Of a DNA stretch of 64,000 nucleotides, positions 54,543-63,488 are shown piece after piece (positions within the stretch are counted from its first letter, which is position 1; each line of letters begins with the position of its first letter). A program made the translations under genes and the position numbers. The notes under the pieces were generated by a model. The model was not told the DNA's origin and did no database searches. It saw only the letters and a list, made by a program, of their open reading frames with translations. The DNA is from Alteromonas sp. LOR (GTDB taxonomy: Bacteria; Pseudomonadota; Gammaproteobacteria; Enterobacterales; Alteromonadaceae), in assembly GCF_000753865.1 (NCBI RefSeq), contig NZ_JQFW01000056.1, forward strand, positions 248,001 through 312,000. The letters run 5' to 3'.

Positions 54543-56135
54543 ATGACAATCTTAAAACGCAAAACACTATCGGTTGCAATAGCTCTCACTTGCGCTGCCG
54601 TTACTGCTGGTGCCTTCGCATCAAGTCACAGAGAAGCGCCAAACATTACACGCGCACCTGCTGTAGACAGCACAGATTTTTACGCTTTTAACAGTTATGA
54701 AGAAGGCCGCGACGGCTACGTAACCTTTATCGCCAACTATATTCCACTGCAAGATGCTTACGGTGGTCCAAATTATTTTGCTATGGATCCAAACGCGCAC
54801 TATGCCATTCACATCGATAGCGATGGTGATGCCGTTGAAGACGTAAGCTTTGTATTTAATTTCACAAATATGCTTGCGGCCGATAACGAAGGCATTGCCC
54901 TTCCGATTGGTCCAGAAGGCAACCAAAAAATGGTGAAAGTACCGCTTAAAAACATTGGTGGTATTAGCGCTGATGATTCAAGCGCGGCAAACTTCTCTGA
55001 AATGTACTCGCTTACGATGGTTTCTGGCGACATGCAGAGCGGCGAGCGCACTACATTAACGCCAGCTATGGGCGATATGTTTAAAAAGCCGCTTGATTAT
55101 ATTGGTAATAAAACCTTCACCAGTGAAGCTGAATATGCTCGATATGCAGAAAGCTTTATCTACTCGTTTGCTATTCCTGGCTGTGATGACATGGCTCGCG
55201 TATTCGTAGGTCAGCGTAAAGACCCCTTTGTAGTTAACCTTGGTAAAACATTCGACTTGGTAAATTATGTACCTGTTGAAGGTGATAGTGCACCGGGTGC
55301 TGGCGATGGAGAAGGTTTCCCAGGTGGTATTACACAAAGTGAAAACAATGATGACTTACTAGATAAAAACGTAACGTCACTATCTGTTGAAGTGCCTGCT
55401 GCGTGCGTAACCGGTGATGGCAACGGCGTAATAGGTAGCTGGACTACAGCAAGCTTGCCACAAGCAACAATCCTAAACCCGGATGCAACCTTCGCAAAAC
55501 CATCAGTAAGTGGTGGTGCAATGACACAGGTATCTCGTTTAGGCAGCCCGCTAGTGAATGAATTAGTTATCGGTATTGGTGACAAAGATACGTTCTCAAG
55601 TGCGCACCCAAGTGATGACGGTCAGTTCGCTGATTACGTTACTCACCCATCGCTACCAGAGCTACTCAACATCTTATTTAAAGACGCGGTTAACACCACG
55701 CTAGGAACGGATATTGAGACACTAGCGCCAACAAATTTCCCGAGAACCGACTTGGTAACAGCGTTCCTTACTGGGTTCCCTGGTGTTAACCAGCAAGCAA
55801 CGGTAACACCGTCTGAAATGCTTCGTTTAAACACGGGTATTCCAGCCACACCAGCAGCGTCACAATCGGCATTTGGTGTAGCAGGCGATGATTTAGCTGG
55901 CTTCCCTAACGGTCGTCGTCCAGGTGATGATGTTGTGGATATTGCGCTTCGCGTAGTGATGGGTCGTCTGTGCTACCCAATTCCAGTAGCAGGTGAAGAT
56001 ACAGACCTAGGTTTGTGTGCACCTGAAGATGCAAGCGTAGGTACAGTGCCATTTACCGACGGTGCACCTGTAGATGCAAGCATGATTGATTCATCATTCC
56101 CATACCTAAGAACGCCTATTGCTGGCTCTGAGTAA
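54543..56135 (+). CDS. DUF4331 domain-containing secreted protein
   Basis: A 530-residue exported protein. The signal peptide (about residues 1-27) ends at AFAS, leaving SHREAPNITRAPAVDSTDFY, the diagnostic DUF4331 opening. The domain fills the rest, with a repeated SHREAP-like theme and acidic loops (HIDSDGDAVEDVSF). DUF4331 function is unknown. It is the first gene after a predicted ECF promoter and is probably the main output of the adjacent sigma factor. It is followed 11 bp later by a lipoprotein gene. Confidence 0.93.
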   Translation: MTILKRKTLSVAIALTCAAVTAGAFASSHREAPNITRAPAVDSTDFYAFNSYEEGRDGYVTFIANYIPLQDAYGGPNYFAMDPNAHYAIHIDSDGDAVEDVSFVFNFTNMLAADNEGIALPIGPEGNQKMVKVPLKNIGGISADDSSAANFSEMYSLTMVSGDMQSGERTTLTPAMGDMFKKPLDYIGNKTFTSEAEYARYAESFIYSFAIPGCDDMARVFVGQRKDPFVVNLGKTFDLVNYVPVEGDSAPGAGDGEGFPGGITQSENNDDLLDKNVTSLSVEVPAACVTGDGNGVIGSWTTASLPQATILNPDATFAKPSVSGGAMTQVSRLGSPLVNELVIGIGDKDTFSSAHPSDDGQFADYVTHPSLPELLNILFKDAVNTTLGTDIETLAPTNFPRTDLVTAFLTGFPGVNQQATVTPSEMLRLNTGIPATPAASQSAFGVAGDDLAGFPNGRRPGDDVVDIALRVVMGRLCYPIPVAGEDTDLGLCAPEDASVGTVPFTDGAPVDASMIDSSFPYLRTPIAGSE

Positions 56136-56146
56136 GGAGCACAACT

Positions 56147-56674
56147 ATGAATAAACCTATTGAGAAAAAATCAAATAGAAGCATTCATCGAATTTGGATC
56201 GCTACATCGTTGGCACTAGCTCTATCGGGTTGTTTTGATAGTGATGATGACAACAAAGCGCCTGAAATCAATGAAGCACCTGTTGCAGTAGATGACATGC
56301 TGACAACGCAGGCAGACATTGCATTTGAAGGGACGCTTAGCGCGTCTGACCCTGAAAACGATCCACTTTCGTTTGCATTAGAAGAAGATGGTTCGTTAGG
56401 TTCAGCCGCTGTAAACGCAGACGGTAGTTTCACCTACACGCCTAACGCTCAGGTAACAGGCTCAGACAGCTTTACCTTTAGTGTTAGCGATAGCTTTAAT
56501 CAGAAGGTGACTGGAACCGTCACTGTGACAATTGAAGCTCAGCAACTATCAGTAACAAGCTACACCAGAGCGGCATTTAATCAAGCCCCAACTGATGAGC
56601 CTCTTCCAGTCAATGGACGGGAGTTTACTCAGGATGCTGATGATGCAGCGTTTGACGATCTATTAATCGATTAG
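56147..56674 (+). CDS. Lipoprotein with a cadherin/VCBS-like repeat domain
   Basis: A 175-residue protein with a lipobox (LALSGC, Cys about residue 29) and an acidic linker. One Ig/cadherin-like repeat follows: APVAVDDMLTTQ, ASDPENDPLSF and the hallmark GSFTYTPNAQVTGSDSFTF. The C-terminus is acidic. It starts 11 bp after the DUF4331 stop and is likely co-transcribed. A partner role at the membrane with the DUF4331 protein is inferred from position only. Its stop codon lies in the first copy of a 19-bp tandem repeat. Confidence 0.85.
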   Translation: MNKPIEKKSNRSIHRIWIATSLALALSGCFDSDDDNKAPEINEAPVAVDDMLTTQADIAFEGTLSASDPENDPLSFALEEDGSLGSAAVNADGSFTYTPNAQVTGSDSFTFSVSDSFNQKVTGTVTVTIEAQQLSVTSYTRAAFNQAPTDEPLPVNGREFTQDADDAAFDDLLID

Positions 56675-56727
56675 ACTGTCTTTTATAAATTAGGCTGTCT
56701 TTTATTAATTAGACTGTCTTTTATCAA
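56671..56727. repeat. 19-bp tandem repeat (three units) at the lipoprotein stop codon
   Basis: Units TTAGACTGTCTTTTATAAA (56671-56689), then two close variants at 56690-56708 and 56709-56727. The first unit contains the TAG stop of the lipoprotein gene. Copies differ at only one or two positions. Confidence 0.93.
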
Positions 56728-56803
56728 CTAGATTAAACAACAATCTTTTTGACAGCACGGAATAAAAGACTGATTAGTAAATCGTTGTAAAAGAGCATAA
56801 CCG

Positions 56804-56830
56804 CAAGGCCAAGGATGGCCTTTTTTTTTA
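56804..56830 (+). terminator. Terminator after the DUF4331-lipoprotein genes
   Basis: AAGGCC / GGCCTT stem with a short loop and nine T. It lies just before the TPR gene, which may be reached by readthrough or by its own promoter. Confidence 0.85.
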
Positions 56831-56840
56831 GGGAATTTTC

Positions 56841-57992
56841 ATGTTCAAACCTCTATCTTCATGTGTCACTTTCTGTTCTTTTGTAATCACGGCAAGCGCT
56901 TCATTTCTGCTTTCAATACCAACAATAGTTAATGCAGAACCTTTAAGTAACAACGCTACACAAGAAGTATCTAAAGACACCATCATTGCCACTTGGCAAC
57001 CTACTACCACAACACTTTCTACTATTTCTGATGCAGAGAAACTTTTGACCGCAAGTCGTTTCTTATCAGCATCGGGAAATGAACGCCAGCAAGTTATCCA
57101 GTTCGTGAATAGACTTCGTTCATCAAAGGCAGAACTTAGCTACGAGCAGCGACAGCGCCTGGTAATACTCGAAGCCAGGTTGATGCAAGGCGTACATAAA
57201 TTCGATGACGCTCTTCAACATCTGAATACCATTGATACCGCGCACTCTGGGGCTGCGCAGTTACTACTGGCAGATATCAACATTCAGCGAGGTCAAGGCG
57301 ACAAGGCGAAACAACACTGCGAACAGCTAATGGGCAAAACCAGCTTTCTTCTTGCTTTTGGTTGTGTGCTAAATGCCGATTTCTCCATAGCGCCTTCAGA
57401 AGATGTATATAACAAACTGCAAAAGTTTGAGCGTTACTCATCACTTACGAATGCTGAATCGATTAATGAAGCTGAATATCTATGGTATAGAGAAACCCTA
57501 GCAAGCATGGCGCTAGCACTTGAGAAGCCTAATCTTGCCGTTCAGCAGCTATCAGAATTTACTTTATCAACGCTGCCAGTAAGTGCTTTGATAACATGGG
57601 CCGATGCCCATTACGCCACGGGGCAATATGACACTATAACGACAGTGCTTGGCCAAGAAGTCAGTGATATATCCCGCTTAGACGATGCACTGTTGTTAAG
57701 ATGGGTGAAAGCACAAAAGGCCCTAAACTTAGATGACACAAAAGAGATGCGCCTTTTAAGTAAGCGCATGCAAATAAGAGCATGGCGAGAGGACACATCA
57801 CATGCTGCCCAAGTAGCAAGCTATTACCTAGATGTAGATTATCAGCCACAGCTAGCGATAAAGTTTGCTCGCCTAAACTGGGAATATGCCCAAACCAAAC
57901 ACGATGAACATTTATTGAAACGAGCAGAACATGCCCTGAGCACGAAGGACGCAGAAGCTGCTCAAGCAACACATGTCTCTGAGGCTTCTTAG
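56841..57992 (+). CDS. Secreted TPR-like helical repeat protein
   Basis: A 383-residue protein with a signal peptide (about residues 1-32, ending VNA). The mature part is almost all helix, with TPR-like motifs, for example HKFDDALQHLNTIDTAHSGAA and QLAIKFARLNWEYAQTKHDE. It has no enzyme motif. It lies between the lipoprotein and the HupE-like gene on the same strand. A scaffold role in the envelope is inferred from fold and context. Confidence 0.7.
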   Translation: MFKPLSSCVTFCSFVITASASFLLSIPTIVNAEPLSNNATQEVSKDTIIATWQPTTTTLSTISDAEKLLTASRFLSASGNERQQVIQFVNRLRSSKAELSYEQRQRLVILEARLMQGVHKFDDALQHLNTIDTAHSGAAQLLLADINIQRGQGDKAKQHCEQLMGKTSFLLAFGCVLNADFSIAPSEDVYNKLQKFERYSSLTNAESINEAEYLWYRETLASMALALEKPNLAVQQLSEFTLSTLPVSALITWADAHYATGQYDTITTVLGQEVSDISRLDDALLLRWVKAQKALNLDDTKEMRLLSKRMQIRAWREDTSHAAQVASYYLDVDYQPQLAIKFARLNWEYAQTKHDEHLLKRAEHALSTKDAEAAQATHVSEAS

Positions 57993-58074
57993 AGCTTTCA
58001 GGTTTCTCAGACATCTCAAATCACTGAGAGCTAGGGCGTTTTTACAGTTAAGCTAACGGAGTTAGAGCTAGGTT

Positions 58075-59208
58075 ATGCAACGAGCAGTATTATTTTTCTT
58101 CATTTTTTTTAGCACACAGTGCGTGTCTCATGAGTTGAGCAGTGGCTATCTTACACTGAACCAGCAGGAAGCTGGCGTGTTTCAGGGCGAGTTATTACTC
58201 AAGCCAGAAGACATCGGCCAAGCCGCTAATTTAGACACCAATAATGACGGCAAGCTATTGTGGAGTGAAGTGTTAGCGAATCAACAACAGGCTGCCGCCT
58301 ATATTGCCAACGCGCTACAGATAAAGCAGGGAAGCGGCAAGTGCCGTGTTTCTGCTGCCTCTCCCACTACGCGTTCTATCTCCGCCGAATCTCTTGTCGT
58401 TTATCCTTTGTCGGTTAACTGCCAAGCGCGTAGCAATGGAGACGGCAGTGAAGAGAGCAGTAAAGACAGCAGAGTAATCAGCATTAGCTACGAGGGTATT
58501 TTTGACATATCGCCAACCCATAAGCTTCTTACTACGGTAAATGTGCAAGATGAAACCCTGACATCGGTGATTGCCGAAGACAAACGCATACTTACCCTGA
58601 CGCCTAAAGCACTGTCTACCGCGTCGCAATTTTTTGAAATGGTATACCAAGGCATTTGGCATATTTTTATTGGTCTGGACCATATTCTTTTTCTCGTGGC
58701 GACCTTGCTTACTGTGAACCTAGCACGACATCAACGCTCATGGAAAAAAGAGGACAAGAAGCGCGATATTGTTAAAAACACGGTAATTTTAGTGAGTGCC
58801 TTCACCCTAGCTCATTCTATTACGCTTACCGCTACCGCCCTTGATATCATTACGCTAGACAGCAGGTGGGTAGAGCTGGGCATTGCAATTTCCGTTATGC
58901 TAACAGCACTGAACAATATATTTCCGGTGGTATTTAGGCTCGGCTTTTTAACCTTCGGCTTCGGCCTTCTTCACGGCATGGGCTTTGCCAGCGTATTTGC
59001 TGAATTAAACGCACAATCAAACAGCCTAGTACTGAGCGTGGCCGCATTTAATATTGGCGTTGAAGTTGGGCAGCTAGCCATCGTATCCCTACTGCTGCCC
59101 CTACTGGTATTAATGCGAAACTGGCACGTGTATGCCAAAACCATCATGCCTATCGCCTCATCAGTCATCGCGATTATTGCATTAAACTGGACTTTACAGC
59201 GCTGGTAA
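58075..59208 (+). CDS. HupE/UreJ family membrane protein with an EF-hand-like loop
   Basis: A 377-residue protein with a signal peptide (about residues 1-18). The periplasmic domain (about 19-190) contains a perfect 12-residue EF-hand-type loop, DTNNDGKLLWSE (residues 54-65). The C-terminal membrane domain has the HupE/UreJ motif GIWHIFIGLDHILFLVATLL and about six TM helices, ending MPIASSVIAIIALNW. HupE/UreJ proteins are linked to nickel or metal handling in some bacteria, but no hydrogenase or urease gene is nearby. It is the last gene of the DUF4331 cluster, on the same strand. Confidence 0.85.
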   Translation: MQRAVLFFFIFFSTQCVSHELSSGYLTLNQQEAGVFQGELLLKPEDIGQAANLDTNNDGKLLWSEVLANQQQAAAYIANALQIKQGSGKCRVSAASPTTRSISAESLVVYPLSVNCQARSNGDGSEESSKDSRVISISYEGIFDISPTHKLLTTVNVQDETLTSVIAEDKRILTLTPKALSTASQFFEMVYQGIWHIFIGLDHILFLVATLLTVNLARHQRSWKKEDKKRDIVKNTVILVSAFTLAHSITLTATALDIITLDSRWVELGIAISVMLTALNNIFPVVFRLGFLTFGFGLLHGMGFASVFAELNAQSNSLVLSVAAFNIGVEVGQLAIVSLLLPLLVLMRNWHVYAKTIMPIASSVIAIIALNWTLQRW

Positions 59209-59217
59209 CCTCAAAAG

Positions 59218-59258
59218 AAAACGCCCCTGTTTGATATCTATTTCAAACGGGGGCGTTT
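59218..59258. terminator. Shared terminator of the HupE-like and VPS10/BNR genes
   Basis: AAACGCCCC..GTTTGA / TCAAAC..GGGGCGTTT stem with one mismatch, flanked by A and T runs, between two convergent genes. Confidence 0.88.
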
Positions 59259-59292
59259 CATTATTTGTCGCTTTGTTCAACCTATGCCGATT

Positions 59293-62200
59293 TTACAAAC
59301 TCTCTAAATCGTACACGCCTTGCTTAGAAAGCTTTTCATTTAACGGCGCAATTCGCTCGTTAAATAAGGTTTGCAGCTTCAACTTATATTGCTGCCATTT
59401 TGTTTCAAGGTCATCTAACCGCTTAAGCGCGCCGGCTTGCGCTGGTGCACCCGTACTATCAAAGTTATCCATTAAAAAGCGTACTTGTCTGTCGAGCATA
59501 TTTGGCCAGTTAATATCATCTTCGAAGGTTTGATGTTCAGGCTGAATAACTAACGATTCCCATTTATCTATTTCACTCACAATGCTATCGATGGAAGTTG
59601 ACACATCGTTCGCTAGCATGACGTTAGACGCTGCCACATGCTTAAGCCGGTCACGGACATCACGGGCTTTTTGAAGGTGGGCGAATAATTCATTGAGCAC
59701 ATCTTCACTCGCCTGAATACTTTGCTCTACTTTTTGTAATTCCGCAGGCTGAGCATTTTCTCTTGGGTCGGGCAACACGTTAAAGGGGCGCGTTTGCGAC
59801 ACCTCGCCTACCGTGATTGTTGCCTTGTATTCCCCCGGCATCACTCTCGCGGCATTCCAGCCACCGAATAATTTTACGTTATCAATACAATTAAGGGGCT
59901 GACGACGTAAATCCCACTCAAAAGCGTTAAATCCAGCATCGGTAGGTGGATGCGTAAACTTCAACGGACTGCGAATGTCTTCATTTCCTTTCGCGCATTT
60001 TTCAAACGCACTTGCTGAAGAAGATAACGCCCGCACCAATTGGTTGTTGGTATCAAATATATCTATTCGAAGGGTTTCGTCTTCATCTAACGCCTCATTT
60101 AAGAAGTAGCGAAATGTAGCTCCTCTCGCAGGGTTTTCTGCTTCTAATTGACCACTTATATTGCCTCCAGCTAGAAGGCGTACCCCATCAACTGGGCTAA
60201 ACTGGAACAACGCTTCATCAACCAAGGTATTGTTAGCCTCGCGAAGTGGCGCTATGTCGTCCAATATCCAAAAGCCCCGCCCTTGAGTAGCAACCACCAA
60301 GTCATCGCCTTTCACCTTGAGGTCGGTTATTGCCACCGGCGGTAAGTTGAGCGAAAGCTTTTGCCAATTTTTACCATCATCAAAGCTGATGAACATTCCG
60401 CTTTCTGTGCCGGCAAACAACATGCCTTCTTGCTGACTATCTTCACGAACCACTCTTACAAAAGCGTCTTCCGGTAAGCCTTTATCGATGCGAGTCCAGC
60501 GTTTACCGTAATTCGTCGTTTTATAAATATACGGACTGTAGTCGTTAAGCTTGTAACCAGTAACCGCTACATAGGCTTTTCCTTCGGCGTGAGGGCTTAG
60601 CTCTATGGCATTTACCTGCGCTTCTTTTTTATGGGGCGTAATATCTGTCCAGTTTTCGCCTTCATCTTTAGTGAGATGCAGCTTACCATCATCGGCGCCA
60701 ACCCAGAGTTCACCAGCATTAACAGGCGATTCAGCAATATAGAAAACCGTATTGTAATATTCAGCGCCCGCCTGCTCGTTAGTAATAGGACCGCCATTTA
60801 GCCCCTGCTTTTCAGCATCGTTACGGGTAAGGTCGGGGCTAATTTCTTGCCAATTTACGCCTCTGCCAGTGGTTTTTAGTATCATCTGTGTTCCGTAATA
60901 CACCGTATCAGGGTCGTGTTTTGATACTAAAACTGGCGCATTCCAATTAGTGCGATACTTTTGGTCTTTTGCATTACGTCCAAACACGTATTCAGGGTAA
61001 GGCATGATAGGACGGGTTAACCCACTGCTTCTATCAAATTCAGTAAGCGTACCGTTAATGGTAGTCGCGTATATAAGCGTGGGATCATCGGCATTAAACG
61101 CAATATGAGCGCTCTCACCACCGCCAACGGCAAACTGTTCCTCTATGCCTATGCCGCTATCGAAGGTAGCAGATGGCGTCGCCATGGTGGTATTGTCTTG
61201 CTGGCCACCATATACATAGTAGGGTTTAAGGTTATCTGTGGTCACACGGTAAAACTGTGCGGTAGGTTGATTATAAATGCTCGACCACGACTCTCCACCA
61301 TCAAAGGTGATGGTTGCGCCGCCATCGTTAGCGTTGATCATGTTTAGGCTATCTTCTGGATTAATCCACATGTCATGGGTATCACCGTGGGGCAACGACT
61401 TTATTTCAAAGGTTTTGCCACCGTCGATGGATTTGTGTAGCTGAACATTCATCACATAAAGCGTGTTGTCGTCGTTAGGGTCTACTTTGATATGATTGTA
61501 GTACCACGCCCTGGCTTTCAGAATGTTGTCGTCATTCAGTAATGTCCACGTTGCACCCGCATCGTCACTGCGATACAAGCCGCCCTCATCGGCCTCAATA
61601 ATGGCGTACAAACGCTTAGGATTAGAGGGTGATACATCAATACCGACTTTGCCAATGAGCGTAGGCAAGCCTTTTTCAAGTTGCTCCCATGTTTCTCCGC
61701 TATCGGTAGACTTGTAAATACCACCGCCTTCACCACCAGATTTTATAAACCAAGGGGTTCTGCCGTGATGCCACATACTGGCGTAGAGTACTCTGGGGTT
61801 AGACGGATCTAAGGCTAAATCCGCGGCCCCTGTATCGCCATTCACTTTTAAAACGTGTTGCCACGTTTTGCCGCCGTCAGTGGTTTTAAAAATACCCCGC
61901 TGCTCATTAGCCGACCAAATATTGCCCTGAACTGCAGCCCAAGCAATATCTGGATTAGTGGGGTGAATACGTATTTTTGGAATTTGACCGCGATGTTCTA
62001 AACCAACGAGTTCCCACGTTTCACCGGCATCACTAGACTTATAAATACCCTTACCGTGGCTTGTGGTTACACCTCGAATAGGACCTTCGCCAGTGCCAAC
62101 ATAAATAACGTTATTGTCTGAGGGCGCAACGGCAATAGCACCAATGCTCCCTACAGCGAAATGTTCATCCGAAATTGGCTTCCACGACAATCCCGCATTA

Positions 62201-62433
62201 GTGGTTTTCCACACCCCTCCACCTGCTGTGCCCATGTAATAAAGCTGAGGTTTTCCATCAACTCCGGCAACGGCGACAGAGCGACCGCCGCGATATGGAC
62301 CTATAAATCGGTACTCCATGTTGTCGAAAAGCTCTGCGCTGACGGTTTCTTCTAATGCACTGGTTGAAAATGATGTACTTAGCAGTGTGGTGATAGACAC
62401 AACTAAAGCTGCTAATGGTCGCAGTGATTTCAT
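59293..62433 (-). CDS. Large secreted beta-propeller protein with VPS10/BNR-type repeats
   Basis: A 1046-residue exported protein. A signal peptide (about residues 1-27) precedes many BNR/Asp-box repeats of the S-x-D-x-G-x-T-W type, for example SSDAGETWE, TTDGGKTWQ, STDSGETWE, SDDAGATWT and DGGESWSS. These build one or two beta-propellers as in sortilin/VPS10 and glycoside-hydrolase-like proteins. The last ~250 residues form a separate region with a helical end (about 920-1046). No catalytic residues can be assigned. It is often annotated as a glycosyl hydrolase, but that is not shown here. Monocistronic. Confidence 0.85.
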   Translation of the reverse strand: MKSLRPLAALVVSITTLLSTSFSTSALEETVSAELFDNMEYRFIGPYRGGRSVAVAGVDGKPQLYYMGTAGGGVWKTTNAGLSWKPISDEHFAVGSIGAIAVAPSDNNVIYVGTGEGPIRGVTTSHGKGIYKSSDAGETWELVGLEHRGQIPKIRIHPTNPDIAWAAVQGNIWSANEQRGIFKTTDGGKTWQHVLKVNGDTGAADLALDPSNPRVLYASMWHHGRTPWFIKSGGEGGGIYKSTDSGETWEQLEKGLPTLIGKVGIDVSPSNPKRLYAIIEADEGGLYRSDDAGATWTLLNDDNILKARAWYYNHIKVDPNDDNTLYVMNVQLHKSIDGGKTFEIKSLPHGDTHDMWINPEDSLNMINANDGGATITFDGGESWSSIYNQPTAQFYRVTTDNLKPYYVYGGQQDNTTMATPSATFDSGIGIEEQFAVGGGESAHIAFNADDPTLIYATTINGTLTEFDRSSGLTRPIMPYPEYVFGRNAKDQKYRTNWNAPVLVSKHDPDTVYYGTQMILKTTGRGVNWQEISPDLTRNDAEKQGLNGGPITNEQAGAEYYNTVFYIAESPVNAGELWVGADDGKLHLTKDEGENWTDITPHKKEAQVNAIELSPHAEGKAYVAVTGYKLNDYSPYIYKTTNYGKRWTRIDKGLPEDAFVRVVREDSQQEGMLFAGTESGMFISFDDGKNWQKLSLNLPPVAITDLKVKGDDLVVATQGRGFWILDDIAPLREANNTLVDEALFQFSPVDGVRLLAGGNISGQLEAENPARGATFRYFLNEALDEDETLRIDIFDTNNQLVRALSSSASAFEKCAKGNEDIRSPLKFTHPPTDAGFNAFEWDLRRQPLNCIDNVKLFGGWNAARVMPGEYKATITVGEVSQTRPFNVLPDPRENAQPAELQKVEQSIQASEDVLNELFAHLQKARDVRDRLKHVAASNVMLANDVSTSIDSIVSEIDKWESLVIQPEHQTFEDDINWPNMLDRQVRFLMDNFDSTGAPAQAGALKRLDDLETKWQQYKLKLQTLFNERIAPLNEKLSKQGVYDLESL

Positions 62434-62619
62434 CTTTGAACGCCTTTTTTGTTTTCAATAAAAACTGACACGGACCGTTTTTATCAATATTTATTTTTGG
62501 TGGGACTCTATACTGCAATGGAGTCAAGCCAAAGGCAAAGGCTTTAGGGCCGATTAACGCAAGGTAAGGGGTTTTGAAAGAATCATTGTGTATACCGAGT
62601 GTCGGCGTGAAAACAAAAG

Positions 62620-63468
62620 CTAGGTGAATATAGTGTCGAGCGTGGCTTTCATAACGTCTGTATTTGCTTCAAGACCAGTCCAATATTTGATACTCAAACG
62701 CCCTTGGTTTACCAGCATCTCCAACCCATTAATGGTTTGGCACCCCCTATTTTTCGCAGTTTTGAGTAGATTTGTCTCTGGAGGATTTGGGATAACATCT
62801 GCAACAACAGTGTGCGAATCCATGAGCGATAGATTAATATTAACGTGCTGGCTCGTGTGTGGATATAACCCGATAGTTGTGCAGTTCACTAGAATATCGA
62901 TGTTTTGTTCTACGGCAACGGTGTGGTCCCACTCAATAAAATACGCCTTCGCTGACGTATTTTGATTGATCAAACTCACTAAATCTCGGCCACGGTCAGT
63001 ATTTCTATTAACAATGCCAATATTTTCTACTCCGGCTAACGCCAACTCAACGGAAATTGCTCTTGCAGCACCACCCGCGCCTAAAATTAACACCCGTTTG
63101 TCCTTGATATCTAAGATATCGGTGAGTCCTATCAAGAATCCTTTGCCGTCAGTATTCTCGCCTATATACAGGCCGTCTCTTTCTACCACTGTGTTAACCG
63201 CGCCTATTAGCTTCGCAGAATCGCCCAAACCATCGAGATGCTCGATAATCGAGACTTTATGCGGAACTGAGCAGTTAAACCCTTTCCAACCCATTGCTTT
63301 TGCGCCTTTTACTGCATCGTTTAGATTAGACGGAGAGACTTCACAGTTTATGTACCGCCAATCTATCCCCAAATCTTTATAGGCTTCTTCTATCATGGCA
63401 ACCGTTGGATTTTCAGATGCGCCCTGAGAAAAGGAGCCTGTTATGCTTGATAAAAAGTGCAATGACAT
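62620..63468 (-). CDS. Shikimate/quinate dehydrogenase family protein (AroE-like paralogue)
   Basis: A 282-residue NAD(P)-dependent enzyme. The N-terminal substrate domain opens LHFLSSITGSFSQG, a variant of the usual LIGxPxxHS start. It has GFNCSVPHKVSIIEHLD (catalytic Lys) and ENTDGKGFLIGL. The Rossmann domain has VLILGAGGAARAIS. The altered opening and the FucP-like transporter directly upstream suggest a catabolic or specialised paralogue, not the main AroE of aromatic synthesis. The ribosome site AGGAGG precedes ATG 63468. It starts 20 bp after the transporter stop. Confidence 0.87.
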   Translation of the reverse strand: MSLHFLSSITGSFSQGASENPTVAMIEEAYKDLGIDWRYINCEVSPSNLNDAVKGAKAMGWKGFNCSVPHKVSIIEHLDGLGDSAKLIGAVNTVVERDGLYIGENTDGKGFLIGLTDILDIKDKRVLILGAGGAARAISVELALAGVENIGIVNRNTDRGRDLVSLINQNTSAKAYFIEWDHTVAVEQNIDILVNCTTIGLYPHTSQHVNINLSLMDSHTVVADVIPNPPETNLLKTAKNRGCQTINGLEMLVNQGRLSIKYWTGLEANTDVMKATLDTIFT

Positions 63469-63488
63469 ATTTTCCTCCTGCTAAGGCG

